Origin: LW40-45 sp048883105 | GTDB taxonomy: Archaea > Asgardarchaeota > Lokiarchaeia > Sigyniarchaeales > SOKP01 | Length of the DNA stretch: 52,338 nucleotides | Reading direction: 5' to 3' | Assembly: GCA_048883105.1 (NCBI GenBank) | Contig: JBHLQY010000007.1 | Span: 1-52,338, forward strand | Shown: piece by piece, positions 35,708 through 44,120 of the stretch | Layout of the letters: each line of letters starts with the position of its first letter | Numbering within the stretch: the stretch's first letter is position 1 | Notes under the pieces: generated by a model | What the model was told of the DNA's origin: nothing | The model's input: the letters and a program-made list of their open reading frames with translations, nothing else | Database searches by the model: none | Translations under genes and position numbers: made by a program

Positions 35708-36676
35708 ATGAATTATGATATTGATACATTGATTAGTAATTTTAAAAAAAAAGACAAGATTGCCTTAGCTAGATTGATTTCCATTATTGAAAATCATCCC
35801 GAAAATGCTTCAGTAATTTTTAAAAATTTTAACAAAATTAAACACGATTCATATATTATAGGTATTACGGGATCTCCTGGTGTAGGAAAAAGTACATTAA
35901 TTGGAGCTATTGCAAAGAAATTACTAGAAGATGGAAAATCTATAGGTGTAATTTCTGTAGATCCAACTTCTCCTTTTAGTGGAGGTGCTTTTTTAGGAGA
36001 TAGAGTGAGGATGACAGATGTGTCATTGCATCCTAACATTTTCATAAGGAGTCTTGCGTCTAGAGGATACAGAGGAGGTATTTCACGAGCTGTATTAGAT
36101 ATTACACTTCTTTATGAAGCTTTTGGAATGGATATTATTTTAATCGAAACTGTAGGTGTAGGACAGTCTGAATTCGATATCTATAACTTAGCATATACAA
36201 TTGTAGTCGTTATGGTACCTGGGTATGGAGACGCTATTCAAATGCAGAAGGCAGGGATTATTGAAATAGGAGATATATATGGTGTCAATAAAAAAGATTT
36301 AGGGGGCGCCGATATAGCTGCCCATATAGATATGATGCTTGACGATTCTACCTTCACTCAAAGCGGTTGGAGACCTCCAATTGTGCAAACGAATTCTATA
36401 ACTGGCGAAGGCGTAGATAAATTAATAGAACATATCTATGCCCATAAAGAACATCAACAACTCTCAGATTTAATAAAAGAAAGAAAAAAAAATAGGTTTG
36501 CTTACAAAGTAAGGGAATTACTCTATTATAAGATTGATAATGTCTTAGAAAGTCTTATTAGTCAAGAAGAGATAAATGAAATATCTGCAAAAGCAATTGA
36601 TAATAAATTTCAAATTTACGATGTTGTTTACGATCTTTTCAGCGATGTAAAATTCGAGCGAAAAAAGAAGGAATAA
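35708..36676 (+). CDS. meaB: MeaB/ArgK-type G-protein chaperone for the mutase
   Basis: This 322-residue P-loop GTPase loads and protects B12 in acyl-CoA mutases. The Walker A motif is GSPGVGKS at residues 55-62. VDPTSPFSGGAFLGDRVRM is the diagnostic MeaB segment, ETVGVGQSE the metal-binding region and NKKD the guanine motif. The C-terminal helical arm (residues about 255-320) is of the usual dimerisation type. A TTG two codons upstream is possible, but the ATG at 35708 is preferred. Its place directly after the mutase subunits supports a true partnership with this divergent mutase. Confidence 0.92.
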   Translation: MNYDIDTLISNFKKKDKIALARLISIIENHPENASVIFKNFNKIKHDSYIIGITGSPGVGKSTLIGAIAKKLLEDGKSIGVISVDPTSPFSGGAFLGDRVRMTDVSLHPNIFIRSLASRGYRGGISRAVLDITLLYEAFGMDIILIETVGVGQSEFDIYNLAYTIVVVMVPGYGDAIQMQKAGIIEIGDIYGVNKKDLGGADIAAHIDMMLDDSTFTQSGWRPPIVQTNSITGEGVDKLIEHIYAHKEHQQLSDLIKERKKNRFAYKVRELLYYKIDNVLESLISQEEINEISAKAIDNKFQIYDVVYDLFSDVKFERKKKE

Positions 36677-36750
36677 ATATTACATATCAACCGCTTTTTA
36701 TTTGAATTAGTAATTTTTAAAAATTTTTAGTTAAAGAAGATTTTAAGTCC

Positions 36751-38763
36751 TCATCCTAAATATTCAATTTCTCCTTGGAGACGAATATCTCTTGATGAAC
36801 TACCTACGAGAATGTTAAATTTTCCTGGTTCTGCTTTCCATCGTCCACTTTTTTCATCGTAAAATGAAAGATCCTTCTTTCCAAGCTCTAAAGTTATAGA
36901 TTTTTTATCTCTGGGTTCAAGTTTTATCTTTTTAAAACCTTTTAACTCTTTAGTTGGTCTTTCTACGCTACATTCTAAATCTTGAATATAAAGTTGAACA
37001 ACTTCTGCTCCAACACACGATCCAGAGTTAGTTATATCAACAGATACTTTAAACGTTTCATCGCCCGACACTTTATCCTTGCTGATCTTAAGGTTTTCAT
37101 AAGTAAAAGTAGTATAAGACAAACCATGTCCAAATGGAAAGAGGGGTTCAATATTCTTTGTATCGAAATAACGATAGCCTACAAAGATTCCCTCTTCATA
37201 TTTAACATCTAAGTCCTCTATAATTTGCCCTGATGAATCTTCAAGCTTTTTTGGAAATGTAATCGGAAGTTTACCTGACGGATTCACTTCTCCGAATAGG
37301 ATTGATGCAATAGCATGTCCTCCTTCCATACCGGGATACCATGCTTCAATCACGGCGGGCACTTTATCAATCCAATCCATACCAATTGGACTTCCATTTA
37401 TTAAAACTACTATGGTTTTAGGATTTTCTTGAATAGTTTTATTTATACGGTTAATTTTTATAGAACTGAGATTGAATTTTTTTTTATCTGAACCCTCACA
37501 ATCTTTATATGGCATATGATTAAGTCCAGTAACAATGATAGCTACATCTGCTTCTAAAGGTGAGGAAACAATTTCGATTTTGTCTTTACATTTTTCTGAT
37601 ATTCCTTCAAGCGACGTAATTTCATAGGGAGGCTTAACTTGAGAGCTACCACCCCCTAAAGACGTTTTTTTATCAGCATTTGGGCCAATAATTGCGATTT
37701 TTGTTAATGAATCAATATTAAGTGGGAGAAGATCATCATCATTTTTTAGGAGAACAATACCTTCTTCTGCGATTTTACGAGCTAGTGTTTGGTGGTCTAA
37801 GGTATTTCTACTACCAGCCGGTATCGTGCTTGGATCATCAAAAATTCCTGTAAGAAACATTACGCGCAATAGCCTTTTTATATTTTCATTTAACATTTTT
37901 TCATTAAATTTACCATCATTGAACGCTCTTTCCATTCTTTTAAATCTATATCTGATTGGCATTGGCATTTCAAGAGTTAAACCAGCATCTACGCAATTCT
38001 CCGTATTTTTTACGTGTCTCGTTGCAAACCAGTCACTAACAACAAACCCTCTAAAGCCCCATTCTTTCATTAATTTTTTTTTTATAAGGTTTTTATGTTC
38101 AGAACCATATATCCCATTAACTTTATTATAACAACTCATGAACGACCAAGCATCTGCTTCGCATATAGTAGCTTTAAATGCAGGAAAATAAATCTCTTGA
38201 AGGGTTCTTTCACTAACGATTGAATTGCAAATAAATCTATTTGTTTCTTGATTATTGCAAATGTAATGTTTTACACATGCAGCAATTCTCTCACTTTGAA
38301 CGCCTTTTACATAACTTACTGCTAACTTAGTGTTTAAATAAGGATCTTCTGTCTGGTATTCGAAATTTCTTCCACAAAGTGGTGCCTTCTGAATATTTAT
38401 GCCTGGTCCTAAAATCATATGATATCCGATATCCCTTACTTCTTGGGCTACTGCTACTCCAAACTTTTCTGAAAGCTCTGGATTCCAACTTGCAGCCCTA
38501 CAAATACCCACAGGAAAATAAGTGCCTAATGAATTATTGCTACTATGTGGACCTATCCCATGTGGTCCATCCGTCATTTTGAAATGTGGGATTCCCAATC
38601 TCTTAACAGGTTTCGTGTAAAAACCTTTTATTCCAACGCTAAGTTTCATTTTTTCTTTTAATGTTAACCTTCCCAAAAGGTCTTCAACTCTTTCCTCTAA
38701 CTCTAAATTACTGTCCATAAAAGGCATATTTAATAATTCTTTATTTGAAAGATTTTCACTCAT
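36751..38763 (-). CDS. Glycoside hydrolase family 3 beta-glucosidase-like enzyme
   Basis: This 670-residue enzyme has the GH3 three-domain order. The TIM barrel has TDGPHGIGPHSS, ACVKHYICNNQE (Lys165, His166) and GFVVSDWFATRH, with the nucleophile Asp244. The alpha/beta sandwich has AIIGPNADKKTSLGGGSSQV and VLINGSPIGMDWIDKVPAV. A fibronectin-III-like C-terminal domain follows (YFDTKNIEPLFPFGHGLSYT, GAEVVQLYIQD). It should release beta-linked glucose or a related sugar from oligosaccharides. There is no signal peptide, so it is cytoplasmic. The catalytic Asp and substrate-binding Lys-His pair are intact. The acid/base Glu of the second domain cannot be fixed by eye. It lies between the mutase and CoA-transferase genes and is probably unrelated to them. 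Confidence 0.9.
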   Translation of the reverse strand: MSENLSNKELLNMPFMDSNLELEERVEDLLGRLTLKEKMKLSVGIKGFYTKPVKRLGIPHFKMTDGPHGIGPHSSNNSLGTYFPVGICRAASWNPELSEKFGVAVAQEVRDIGYHMILGPGINIQKAPLCGRNFEYQTEDPYLNTKLAVSYVKGVQSERIAACVKHYICNNQETNRFICNSIVSERTLQEIYFPAFKATICEADAWSFMSCYNKVNGIYGSEHKNLIKKKLMKEWGFRGFVVSDWFATRHVKNTENCVDAGLTLEMPMPIRYRFKRMERAFNDGKFNEKMLNENIKRLLRVMFLTGIFDDPSTIPAGSRNTLDHQTLARKIAEEGIVLLKNDDDLLPLNIDSLTKIAIIGPNADKKTSLGGGSSQVKPPYEITSLEGISEKCKDKIEIVSSPLEADVAIIVTGLNHMPYKDCEGSDKKKFNLSSIKINRINKTIQENPKTIVVLINGSPIGMDWIDKVPAVIEAWYPGMEGGHAIASILFGEVNPSGKLPITFPKKLEDSSGQIIEDLDVKYEEGIFVGYRYFDTKNIEPLFPFGHGLSYTTFTYENLKISKDKVSGDETFKVSVDITNSGSCVGAEVVQLYIQDLECSVERPTKELKGFKKIKLEPRDKKSITLELGKKDLSFYDEKSGRWKAEPGKFNILVGSSSRDIRLQGEIEYLG

Positions 38764-38822
38764 ATAGTACCACCAAAATTAATTTAATCTAAAACAAGTG
38801 TTATTTATAAAAAAATGTATAA

Positions 38823-39692
38823 TTAAAGTAATTGAGGGATTCTTTTTTCCATTGTTATTTCTTTTGCAATTATTTCATTTAATAGAGCTTCCCGTTCCTT
38901 GCCTGAAAGCACTTCCAGCTTTCTTATTTCTAAAGGATCTACTTTTTCTCTTAAATTTTTTATTTCTTTTACAGTAGGCGGTCGTGTTTCCTTTAAATCG
39001 TCTGAAATAATTAACTCAAACCCAGTTGAATTTATAACTGTTTCTAGATCTATTTTCGGATGAATTGTATCGATTTTCATTCTCTTAGTTTCTTGATCAA
39101 AGGTTAAATAAGCTAAATCAGTAATAACACACTGTGGCCCAGCACCACCACATATACTTTGCTTCCCATCTGGAAATCCAACTCCCGAAATAAAATCAAT
39201 TTTTGAAACAAATGTTTTTTTATCATGTCTTGGAGTGTATAAAAAACTCCCTCGAGAATAAAACATCGAAAAATCTGCTATGCCAGCGCATCCTGGAAAC
39301 CTAATTTTCGGACTTTTCCAATCTCCAATACAGATATTGTTAGTATTCCCATATATATCAATCTGAGCGGGTCTAAACCATTCAATTGTAGTTAATTTAT
39401 CTGAAGGAAGAGATTCTAAAGTACATTCTCCTGAGTTTTGAAATTTGTATGCCCTAGCGGTATTCATCTCCAAATAGAGTAATGAAACTTGACGAGCCTC
39501 AAAAACAAAAGTATTTCCCATTATATAATGATAAATCGCATCTGGAGCGTGAGTTAATTTTGCTAAAGTAAAAGCCGCCCATACCATTGGAGTTGCAACT
39601 CCAACGATCATTACATCATCGTTTCTAACTTCCCTAGACATCAAGACTGTTAAAATTTCGTCTGTTGTATAATCCTTAGAGTATTCACTCAT
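38823..39692 (-). CDS. Glutaconate CoA-transferase/IpdB-like subunit B
   Basis: This 289-residue protein, from the ATG at 39692, has the Class I CoA-transferase/IpdB fold: DEILTVLMSREVRNDDVMIVG, LAKLTHAPDAIYHYIMGN, GGAGPQCVITDLAYLTFD and a Lys/Glu-rich tail. In glutaconate CoA-transferase the catalytic Glu lies in an ESG motif directly after the THAP(D/N) helix. Here the site reads IMG (Met58-Gly59), so the nucleophile seems to be missing, as in the IpdB hydrolases of steroid-ring degradation. A longer frame from 39719 adds nine residues. A perfect AGGAGGGGT sits seven bases before the ATG used here. It is the second of two genes. Confidence 0.88.
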   Translation of the reverse strand: MSEYSKDYTTDEILTVLMSREVRNDDVMIVGVATPMVWAAFTLAKLTHAPDAIYHYIMGNTFVFEARQVSLLYLEMNTARAYKFQNSGECTLESLPSDKLTTIEWFRPAQIDIYGNTNNICIGDWKSPKIRFPGCAGIADFSMFYSRGSFLYTPRHDKKTFVSKIDFISGVGFPDGKQSICGGAGPQCVITDLAYLTFDQETKRMKIDTIHPKIDLETVINSTGFELIISDDLKETRPPTVKEIKNLREKVDPLEIRKLEVLSGKEREALLNEIIAKEITMEKRIPQLL

Positions 39693-39705
39693 TTTATTAC
39701 CCCTC

Positions 39706-40563
39706 CTATAATAACACATTCAAAATTGTTTGAATTCCACCTACTTTTTCCAAATATTCAGCATGATTCTTATTTAGGATAAATTCGCGTTTATACTCCT
39801 CAAAATCCGTCTTAATGTATGTCAGAATATGATTTGGATCGAATGTATAAATGGGAAAGCAAGAGGTTGGATGTGCACCGAAGGGGATCTTTACAACAGC
39901 ATCGGTTGTTTGCATTGGTAATTGAGCTCGCCGCGGTAATCTTATAATATCCTCAGTTTCGACAAGCTTTTCGCACGTAATAATTGTTTTTTTAGCAGTT
40001 TTTGCCATATCATCGTCAAGCCAAACAGCTCCTTCAATATTACCGTTTCCAAACTCATCGGCATAATTCACGTGTAATATAGCGACGTCCAATTCAATTT
40101 TTGGCATTGCCATTAGTTGAGTTCCAGAACCCAATGGATCTTCAAATTGTTTTATGTCATCCCTAACCTTAGGGAATGAGGTCCCAATAATTCCTTTCAA
40201 TGGCATGAATGGTATTTTTAAGTAAGATGCCTTAAGTCCTAAAGCAACTGAAGCTTCGCTTTCCTCAGAAATTCTGATTTTTCCTGATTCAACGCCCTTT
40301 CTATAGTGAGGTGCCATTCCAAAAACTTCCATTCCCACAAAAGAGGCTCTAACTTCAGAAACACACCTGCTTCCAACAAGCATATCAACGTCAATCCCTC
40401 CAACAAAAGTACAAATTGAGAGATCCTTTTTCTCTTGTCTGATTATTTCTCTACAAGCGCATATTGATTTCCTCCAAAATGATAATCCACCAATACCAAT
40501 AAGATCCCCATTTTGGACATATGTTGAAATCGCTTCTTCCAATGACATGAGTTTAGAATCCAT
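39706..40563 (-). CDS. Glutaconate CoA-transferase/IpdA-like subunit A
   Basis: This 285-residue protein has the matching alpha-subunit fold: MSLEEAISTYVQNGDLIGIGG, ELDVAILHVNYADEFGNGNIEG and VVKIPFGAHPTSCFPIYTFD, all diagnostic of GctA/IpdA-like subunits. It pairs with subunit B 13 bases downstream. Depending on whether a catalytic Glu exists in the pair, the complex either exchanges CoA between acyl-CoA and an acid or opens a ring or thioester by hydrolysis. The surrounding acyl-CoA genes fit either role. A spacer of 316 bases with no gene lies upstream. Confidence 0.9.
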   Translation of the reverse strand: MDSKLMSLEEAISTYVQNGDLIGIGGLSFWRKSICACREIIRQEKKDLSICTFVGGIDVDMLVGSRCVSEVRASFVGMEVFGMAPHYRKGVESGKIRISEESEASVALGLKASYLKIPFMPLKGIIGTSFPKVRDDIKQFEDPLGSGTQLMAMPKIELDVAILHVNYADEFGNGNIEGAVWLDDDMAKTAKKTIITCEKLVETEDIIRLPRRAQLPMQTTDAVVKIPFGAHPTSCFPIYTFDPNHILTYIKTDFEEYKREFILNKNHAEYLEKVGGIQTILNVLL

Positions 40564-40879
40564 TTATAGACCTCTAGATTGTGCTATTTAAATTTTTAGA
40601 ATTTTATAGAAATTAAAATTGTTTATCGAATATTAATAATAAGAATTTTTTTTAACAGAAGTGAAGATGATATCTAATTATTTCTTCTTGAAATTTTATT
40701 TAATATTTTTATAAAACTTTTTTTTTGTTTATATGAATTAAATTTCAAGATTTATTCGGTATCAGATCGAAAATTTAATTTGATTTAGAAGAATCCAAAT
40801 TTCTTCAATAAAAAAGAAATTCAATATTTTTAAAAAAGTGAGATTTTTAGCAGAAATATCAAAAGAGATGATTATGGTA
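40564..40879. other. AT-rich spacer without a gene, with an inverted repeat
   Basis: This 316-base spacer holds no open frame worth calling. CTTGAAATTT (40687-40696) and AAATTTCAAG (40740-40749) are perfect 10-base inverted arms. GGTATCAGA occurs twice, at about 40759 and 40876. On the minus strand the region just below 40880 is U-rich and could terminate the small GTPase transcript, and the part near 40563 should hold the promoter of the CoA-transferase operon. Confidence 0.4.
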
Positions 40880-41449
40880 TCAGAGTTCGATATAATTAAA
40901 AAGTTCTGCTTTTTCCAGCATTATACGAGTAATTTCTTTAAATATTTTATCCACATTTTCCCCTGTTTTGGCAGAACATTCAAAAAAACCACATAGTTTA
41001 TTTTTCTTCGTCATTTCAAAACCTTCATTGCTTTTAACAGCTCTTCTATGATCAAGATCAGTTTTTCCTCCCACTAATAAAATAGGGATTTGTTTCTCTT
41101 CAGCTGGAGCACCTTCGTTTAGTGCGGTTAACCACTCATTTAAATTTTTTAAACTTGAATATCTTGTAATGTCATACATAAAAATTCCACCCGAAGCGCC
41201 TCTTAAATAGCTTGGCAAAAGAAATCTGAAGCGCTCTTCACCCGCAAAATCCCATATTTGCAATTTAACTTTGAACCCATTAACCTCTACAGTTTTTACA
41301 TGGAAATCTAAGCCTATCGTGATCCCAAGGTTTCCTTCAAATACACCAGAAAGATATTTGTTAACTAGAGTTGTTTTTCCAACTCCACCATCTCCAAATA
41401 TACATAATTTAAATATTGCGTCATGCAATTTAATCAGCCAATACCTCAA
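40880..41449 (-). CDS. Rab/Ras-like small GTPase, eukaryotic-type
   Basis: This 189-residue protein is a Ras-superfamily GTPase most like Rab. G1 is GDGGVGKT (residues 19-26), G2 is TIGLDF, G3 is WDFAGEERF, G4 is LVGGKTDL and G5 is ECSAKTG. Two motifs deviate. The catalytic Gln of AGQERF is Glu71, and the Asn of NKxD is Gly128 (GKTD). There is no C-terminal Cys, so it is not prenylated. Asgard genomes encode many such GTPases, thought to control membrane or protein complexes. The TTG at 41449 is the longest start; another TTG 21 bases in, nearer the P-loop, is possible, with a GAGGT upstream. A TATA box lies about 50 bases before the start. Confidence 0.88.
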   Translation of the reverse strand: MRYWLIKLHDAIFKLCIFGDGGVGKTTLVNKYLSGVFEGNLGITIGLDFHVKTVEVNGFKVKLQIWDFAGEERFRFLLPSYLRGASGGIFMYDITRYSSLKNLNEWLTALNEGAPAEEKQIPILLVGGKTDLDHRRAVKSNEGFEMTKKNKLCGFFECSAKTGENVDKIFKEITRIMLEKAELFNYIEL

Positions 41450-41494
41450 TGTTTAGATATTTCTTTCAAATTTTGATATAGTTTTTGATATATT

Positions 41495-41504
41495 ATTTAT
41501 AAAG
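41495..41504 (-). promoter_or_regulatory. Probable TATA box of the small GTPase gene
   Basis: On the minus strand this reads CTTTATAAAT, a good archaeal TATA box, with its centre about 50 bases before the TTG start of the GTPase. Transcription would begin about 25 bases further on, giving a leader of about 25 bases. It is the only such box in the 240-base spacer facing the GTPase. Confidence 0.4.
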
Positions 41505-41689
41505 TTTTTTACAGATATATCATAGGAGAAAGTTGAAAAACGACGATAAATAACTTAGAGCAACTGAAATTTATAAATACCGAAAAAAATGAAAAGCATA
41601 AATTTTTACTAAAGAAGATATTTTTTTAATATATTCTCATTTATTGTTTTGAAAAAATATTATAAATCTAAAAAATAAGAGGGAAAGAA

Positions 41690-42571
41690 ATGGTCCATAT
41701 TTCTGAAGAAGGAAAATTTAATGATAATAGTTATCTTATCGATGGTTATATATTTCGACTTCCAAAACATCTTGCGATATACATAATTGAAAATGAGGGT
41801 ATGCGAATGATGCTCGATACTGGAGTCCCCTTAGCGGCTCGGAAAGTTGTAAAGAAATTAAAGGAATTTGGGTTATTTCCAATACAAAAATTGCTTCTAA
41901 CACATTCACATTGGGATCATGTTCAAGCATATGGAAGATTGAAAAAGTTAATGGGCGATTTTGAAACTTTAGCCTCTGAAAACGCGATTGAAAAATTAAG
42001 AGAACCAGATAAAATCAACAAGGTTTATGGTTATGACATTGAACCAATATTAGATGATGTCACGCTCTTAAAGGATGGAAATATTATTAATCTTAATGGA
42101 TTAGAACTAGAGGTGCTCAATTTTTTCGGTCATACAATGGATTCCATTGCAATTCTTGATAGAAAAAATAAGAACCTTTTTTTGGGAGATGCCATAATTG
42201 ACAGATATGATAGTGAAACATTTCATTGTACTTACATGCCATCTGAATTTAACGAAGAGGAAACCATAAAAACCTTCCAAAAACTAAGGGAATTAAAAGA
42301 TCAACTAAATTCAGTTTCTTTAAACCATTTTGGTGTATGGACTGATGAAGGTTTTAATCAAATTTTAAATGAGATGGAAGATCTTCATCATAAAACAAAA
42401 GAATCTATAAAACAATGGTATAATGAAAATCCATCCATAGAATATATCGCATCTAAGTATCATGAAACATTTATTCCAAATTCTACAATTCACACGAAAG
42501 AAAATCTATTAGGGTTACAATTAGTTATGGAATGGCTTGTTGAAGGTTTGAAGATAAGTGGCTTTATTTAA
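41690..42571 (+). CDS. MBL-fold metallo-hydrolase
   Basis: This 293-residue protein has the metallo-beta-lactamase fold: the strand LMLDTGVPLAAR region, the metal motif THSHWDHVQAYG (HxHxDH) and FFGHTMDSIAIL with the third His. FLGDAIIDR contributes the bridging Asp, and a late SLNHFGVW supplies another His. The length and the helical C-terminus (residues about 220-293) are like the glyoxalase-II/quinolone-synthase-like branch. It is a hydrolase of thioesters or phosphoesters; the substrate is unknown. The ATG has GAGGGA seven bases upstream. Since it stands amid acyl-CoA genes, a thioesterase role is possible but not shown. Confidence 0.85.
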   Translation: MVHISEEGKFNDNSYLIDGYIFRLPKHLAIYIIENEGMRMMLDTGVPLAARKVVKKLKEFGLFPIQKLLLTHSHWDHVQAYGRLKKLMGDFETLASENAIEKLREPDKINKVYGYDIEPILDDVTLLKDGNIINLNGLELEVLNFFGHTMDSIAILDRKNKNLFLGDAIIDRYDSETFHCTYMPSEFNEEETIKTFQKLRELKDQLNSVSLNHFGVWTDEGFNQILNEMEDLHHKTKESIKQWYNENPSIEYIASKYHETFIPNSTIHTKENLLGLQLVMEWLVEGLKISGFI

Positions 42572-42593
42572 AAAGATAATTATTAGAATTCTT

Positions 42594-42959
42594 TTAAATT
42601 TGAAACTGGCGATTTCTTAGTTTTGAAATCAAATGTCCTCTAGATAGAAGTTGGAGGCCAAATTGAGACGAATAATCTCGAGAAAAATCAGATACGATAT
42701 TACATATCATTATTCCTCCTTCTATACCAGGAGTGTCTAAACAAGCTTTATGTAATTGTCGTAATTGTGTAATACTTATCTCTCTTTTCCAGTCCCGAAT
42801 AAATACTCCAAATAATGATTTAGCATTTTTTACTAAAGCGTCAAAAGTCCAAATCTTTCCTGATTTTCCTTTAATTTTCTGTGGATCTGCGATAAAGTCA
42901 TATTTTTCAGAAAAAACCAATTTCGTTAATTCAAGTAAAGTTTTATCAACTACCGACAT
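42594..42959 (-). CDS. Small Mrr/PD-(D/E)XK-like nuclease-fold protein
   Basis: This 121-residue protein, from the ATG at 42959, resembles the Mrr-type nuclease core. The sequence order is FDALVKN, then the strand GVFIRDWKREISITQLRQL, then GGIMICN, then FGLQLLSRGHLISKL, matching strand-helix-strand-helix of the restriction-endonuclease-like fold. The Asp of FDA could be the first metal ligand. The usual (D/E/Q)xK strand reads IRDWK, so catalysis may be lost. There is no DNA-binding domain. It may be a nuclease, a decayed nuclease or a regulator. The ATG used has AAGGGGT six bases upstream; another ATG two codons earlier is too close to it. Confidence 0.5.
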   Translation of the reverse strand: MSVVDKTLLELTKLVFSEKYDFIADPQKIKGKSGKIWTFDALVKNAKSLFGVFIRDWKREISITQLRQLHKACLDTPGIEGGIMICNIVSDFSRDYSSQFGLQLLSRGHLISKLRNRQFQI

Positions 42960-43112
42960 ACACATACCCCTTTTTAATTTAAAGTATTCTTTTAGTAATA
43001 TTTAAATGTTATATGAAGGAGTGTATTATATTAATGTAATATGGAGAAGATATCTCTTAGATTTTTTTACAGCCAACAATTTAATAATAGTAGAGCTTCC
43101 GACAAAAAAATT

Positions 43113-43967
43113 TTAAATTGACCTCAAGTTTTTATTTTCAACAAATTCAAATAATCTATATAATGGATATTTACCCTCTGTGTCGGAACCTCTATTTTTT
43201 ACATAATCATAAATATTTTTTTGTAAAAAATCAATTAACTTATCAGCTACTTTATCACATACTCCTGAACATTCTAAAAAATTATTTGATAAATAATCGC
43301 AATTCTTATTATATTGTTGGCAAAATTTTTTCATTTGTAATGACAAACCTTCTGCAGGCAAAAATATAAAGCAGTCCCAAGTATCTTGAAATCCACCTAA
43401 ATGACTTGGAGCAATTTTTTTTAATGAGCTTTTTAAAAGATCTATTATTTTTTTTGAATTATTTGAGTTCTCTTTCCCGACGCGAAATTTAATTCTTCTT
43501 AACTCTTTTTTTGCTTCGAGTTCACATAAAAAAACATATTTTTTTAATAATATCTCAGCTTTGTTAGTTTTTATTGAGTCTATTATTTTCCATCCAGAGA
43601 CTTTCTTACAACTTATTTTTTTATGCTCAGGATTTGAGAAATTGGTAGGATAAATCCAGCATTGCGGAGGTTTTATTCCAGAATTATGAACGTTACATCC
43701 ATTAGTATCTAAATTAAATAAAAAACATTTTCCTTTTTTATCGTCAAATCGAAGACTAAAACTGAATATATCACTTCTAATGAAATCTTTCTTTTTTGCA
43801 TACCCTCTCTTAATATATTCAATTGCCAGAACTTTGGGGACATCAATCTTAATTGAACAACAATCACCTGTACAGATTTTCGTGTCTATACAATTAGGCC
43901 CTTCAATTGCCGTTTTCATTAAACCATTAAATTCCTTAATAATTGTCCAAAAAAACTTATTTTCCAT
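43113..43967 (-). CDS. YkgJ-like cysteine-cluster protein
   Basis: This 284-residue protein has the CxxCxxCC-type zinc/iron-chelating pattern: ICTGDCC near residue 35, then CFLFN, GCNVHNSGIKPPQCWIYP and ISCKK. That is the arrangement of YkgJ-family proteins, which bind zinc or an iron-sulfur cluster through eight cysteines. The C-terminal half adds a further set of Cys (CQQYNKNC, LECSGVC), which is unusual for the short 120-residue YkgJ forms and may form a second site. The biochemical role of the family is not established. It is a single gene, with spacers of about 150 bases on each side. Confidence 0.7.
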   Translation of the reverse strand: MENKFFWTIIKEFNGLMKTAIEGPNCIDTKICTGDCCSIKIDVPKVLAIEYIKRGYAKKKDFIRSDIFSFSLRFDDKKGKCFLFNLDTNGCNVHNSGIKPPQCWIYPTNFSNPEHKKISCKKVSGWKIIDSIKTNKAEILLKKYVFLCELEAKKELRRIKFRVGKENSNNSKKIIDLLKSSLKKIAPSHLGGFQDTWDCFIFLPAEGLSLQMKKFCQQYNKNCDYLSNNFLECSGVCDKVADKLIDFLQKNIYDYVKNRGSDTEGKYPLYRLFEFVENKNLRSI

Positions 43968-44120
43968 CCGAGATCTATTAAAATATGTTTAATTTATATA
44001 TTTTTTTATAGAGCTTTATATTTATCAAGTCTATTATTTAATAAATTTAATCTGCTAAAATCTTATCGTAAAAATATGAATATCTAAAAAAAACAAATTT
44101 TAAATTTAGATCCGATTAAT

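Noticed and set aside
40758..40884. GGTATCAGA occurring twice as a possible regulator site
   Set aside because: Nine bases, two copies only, the second copy running into the end of the GTPase gene; chance is likely.
42594..42959. Restriction-modification system
   Set aside because: No methyltransferase or specificity gene adjoins, and the nuclease strand is degenerate.
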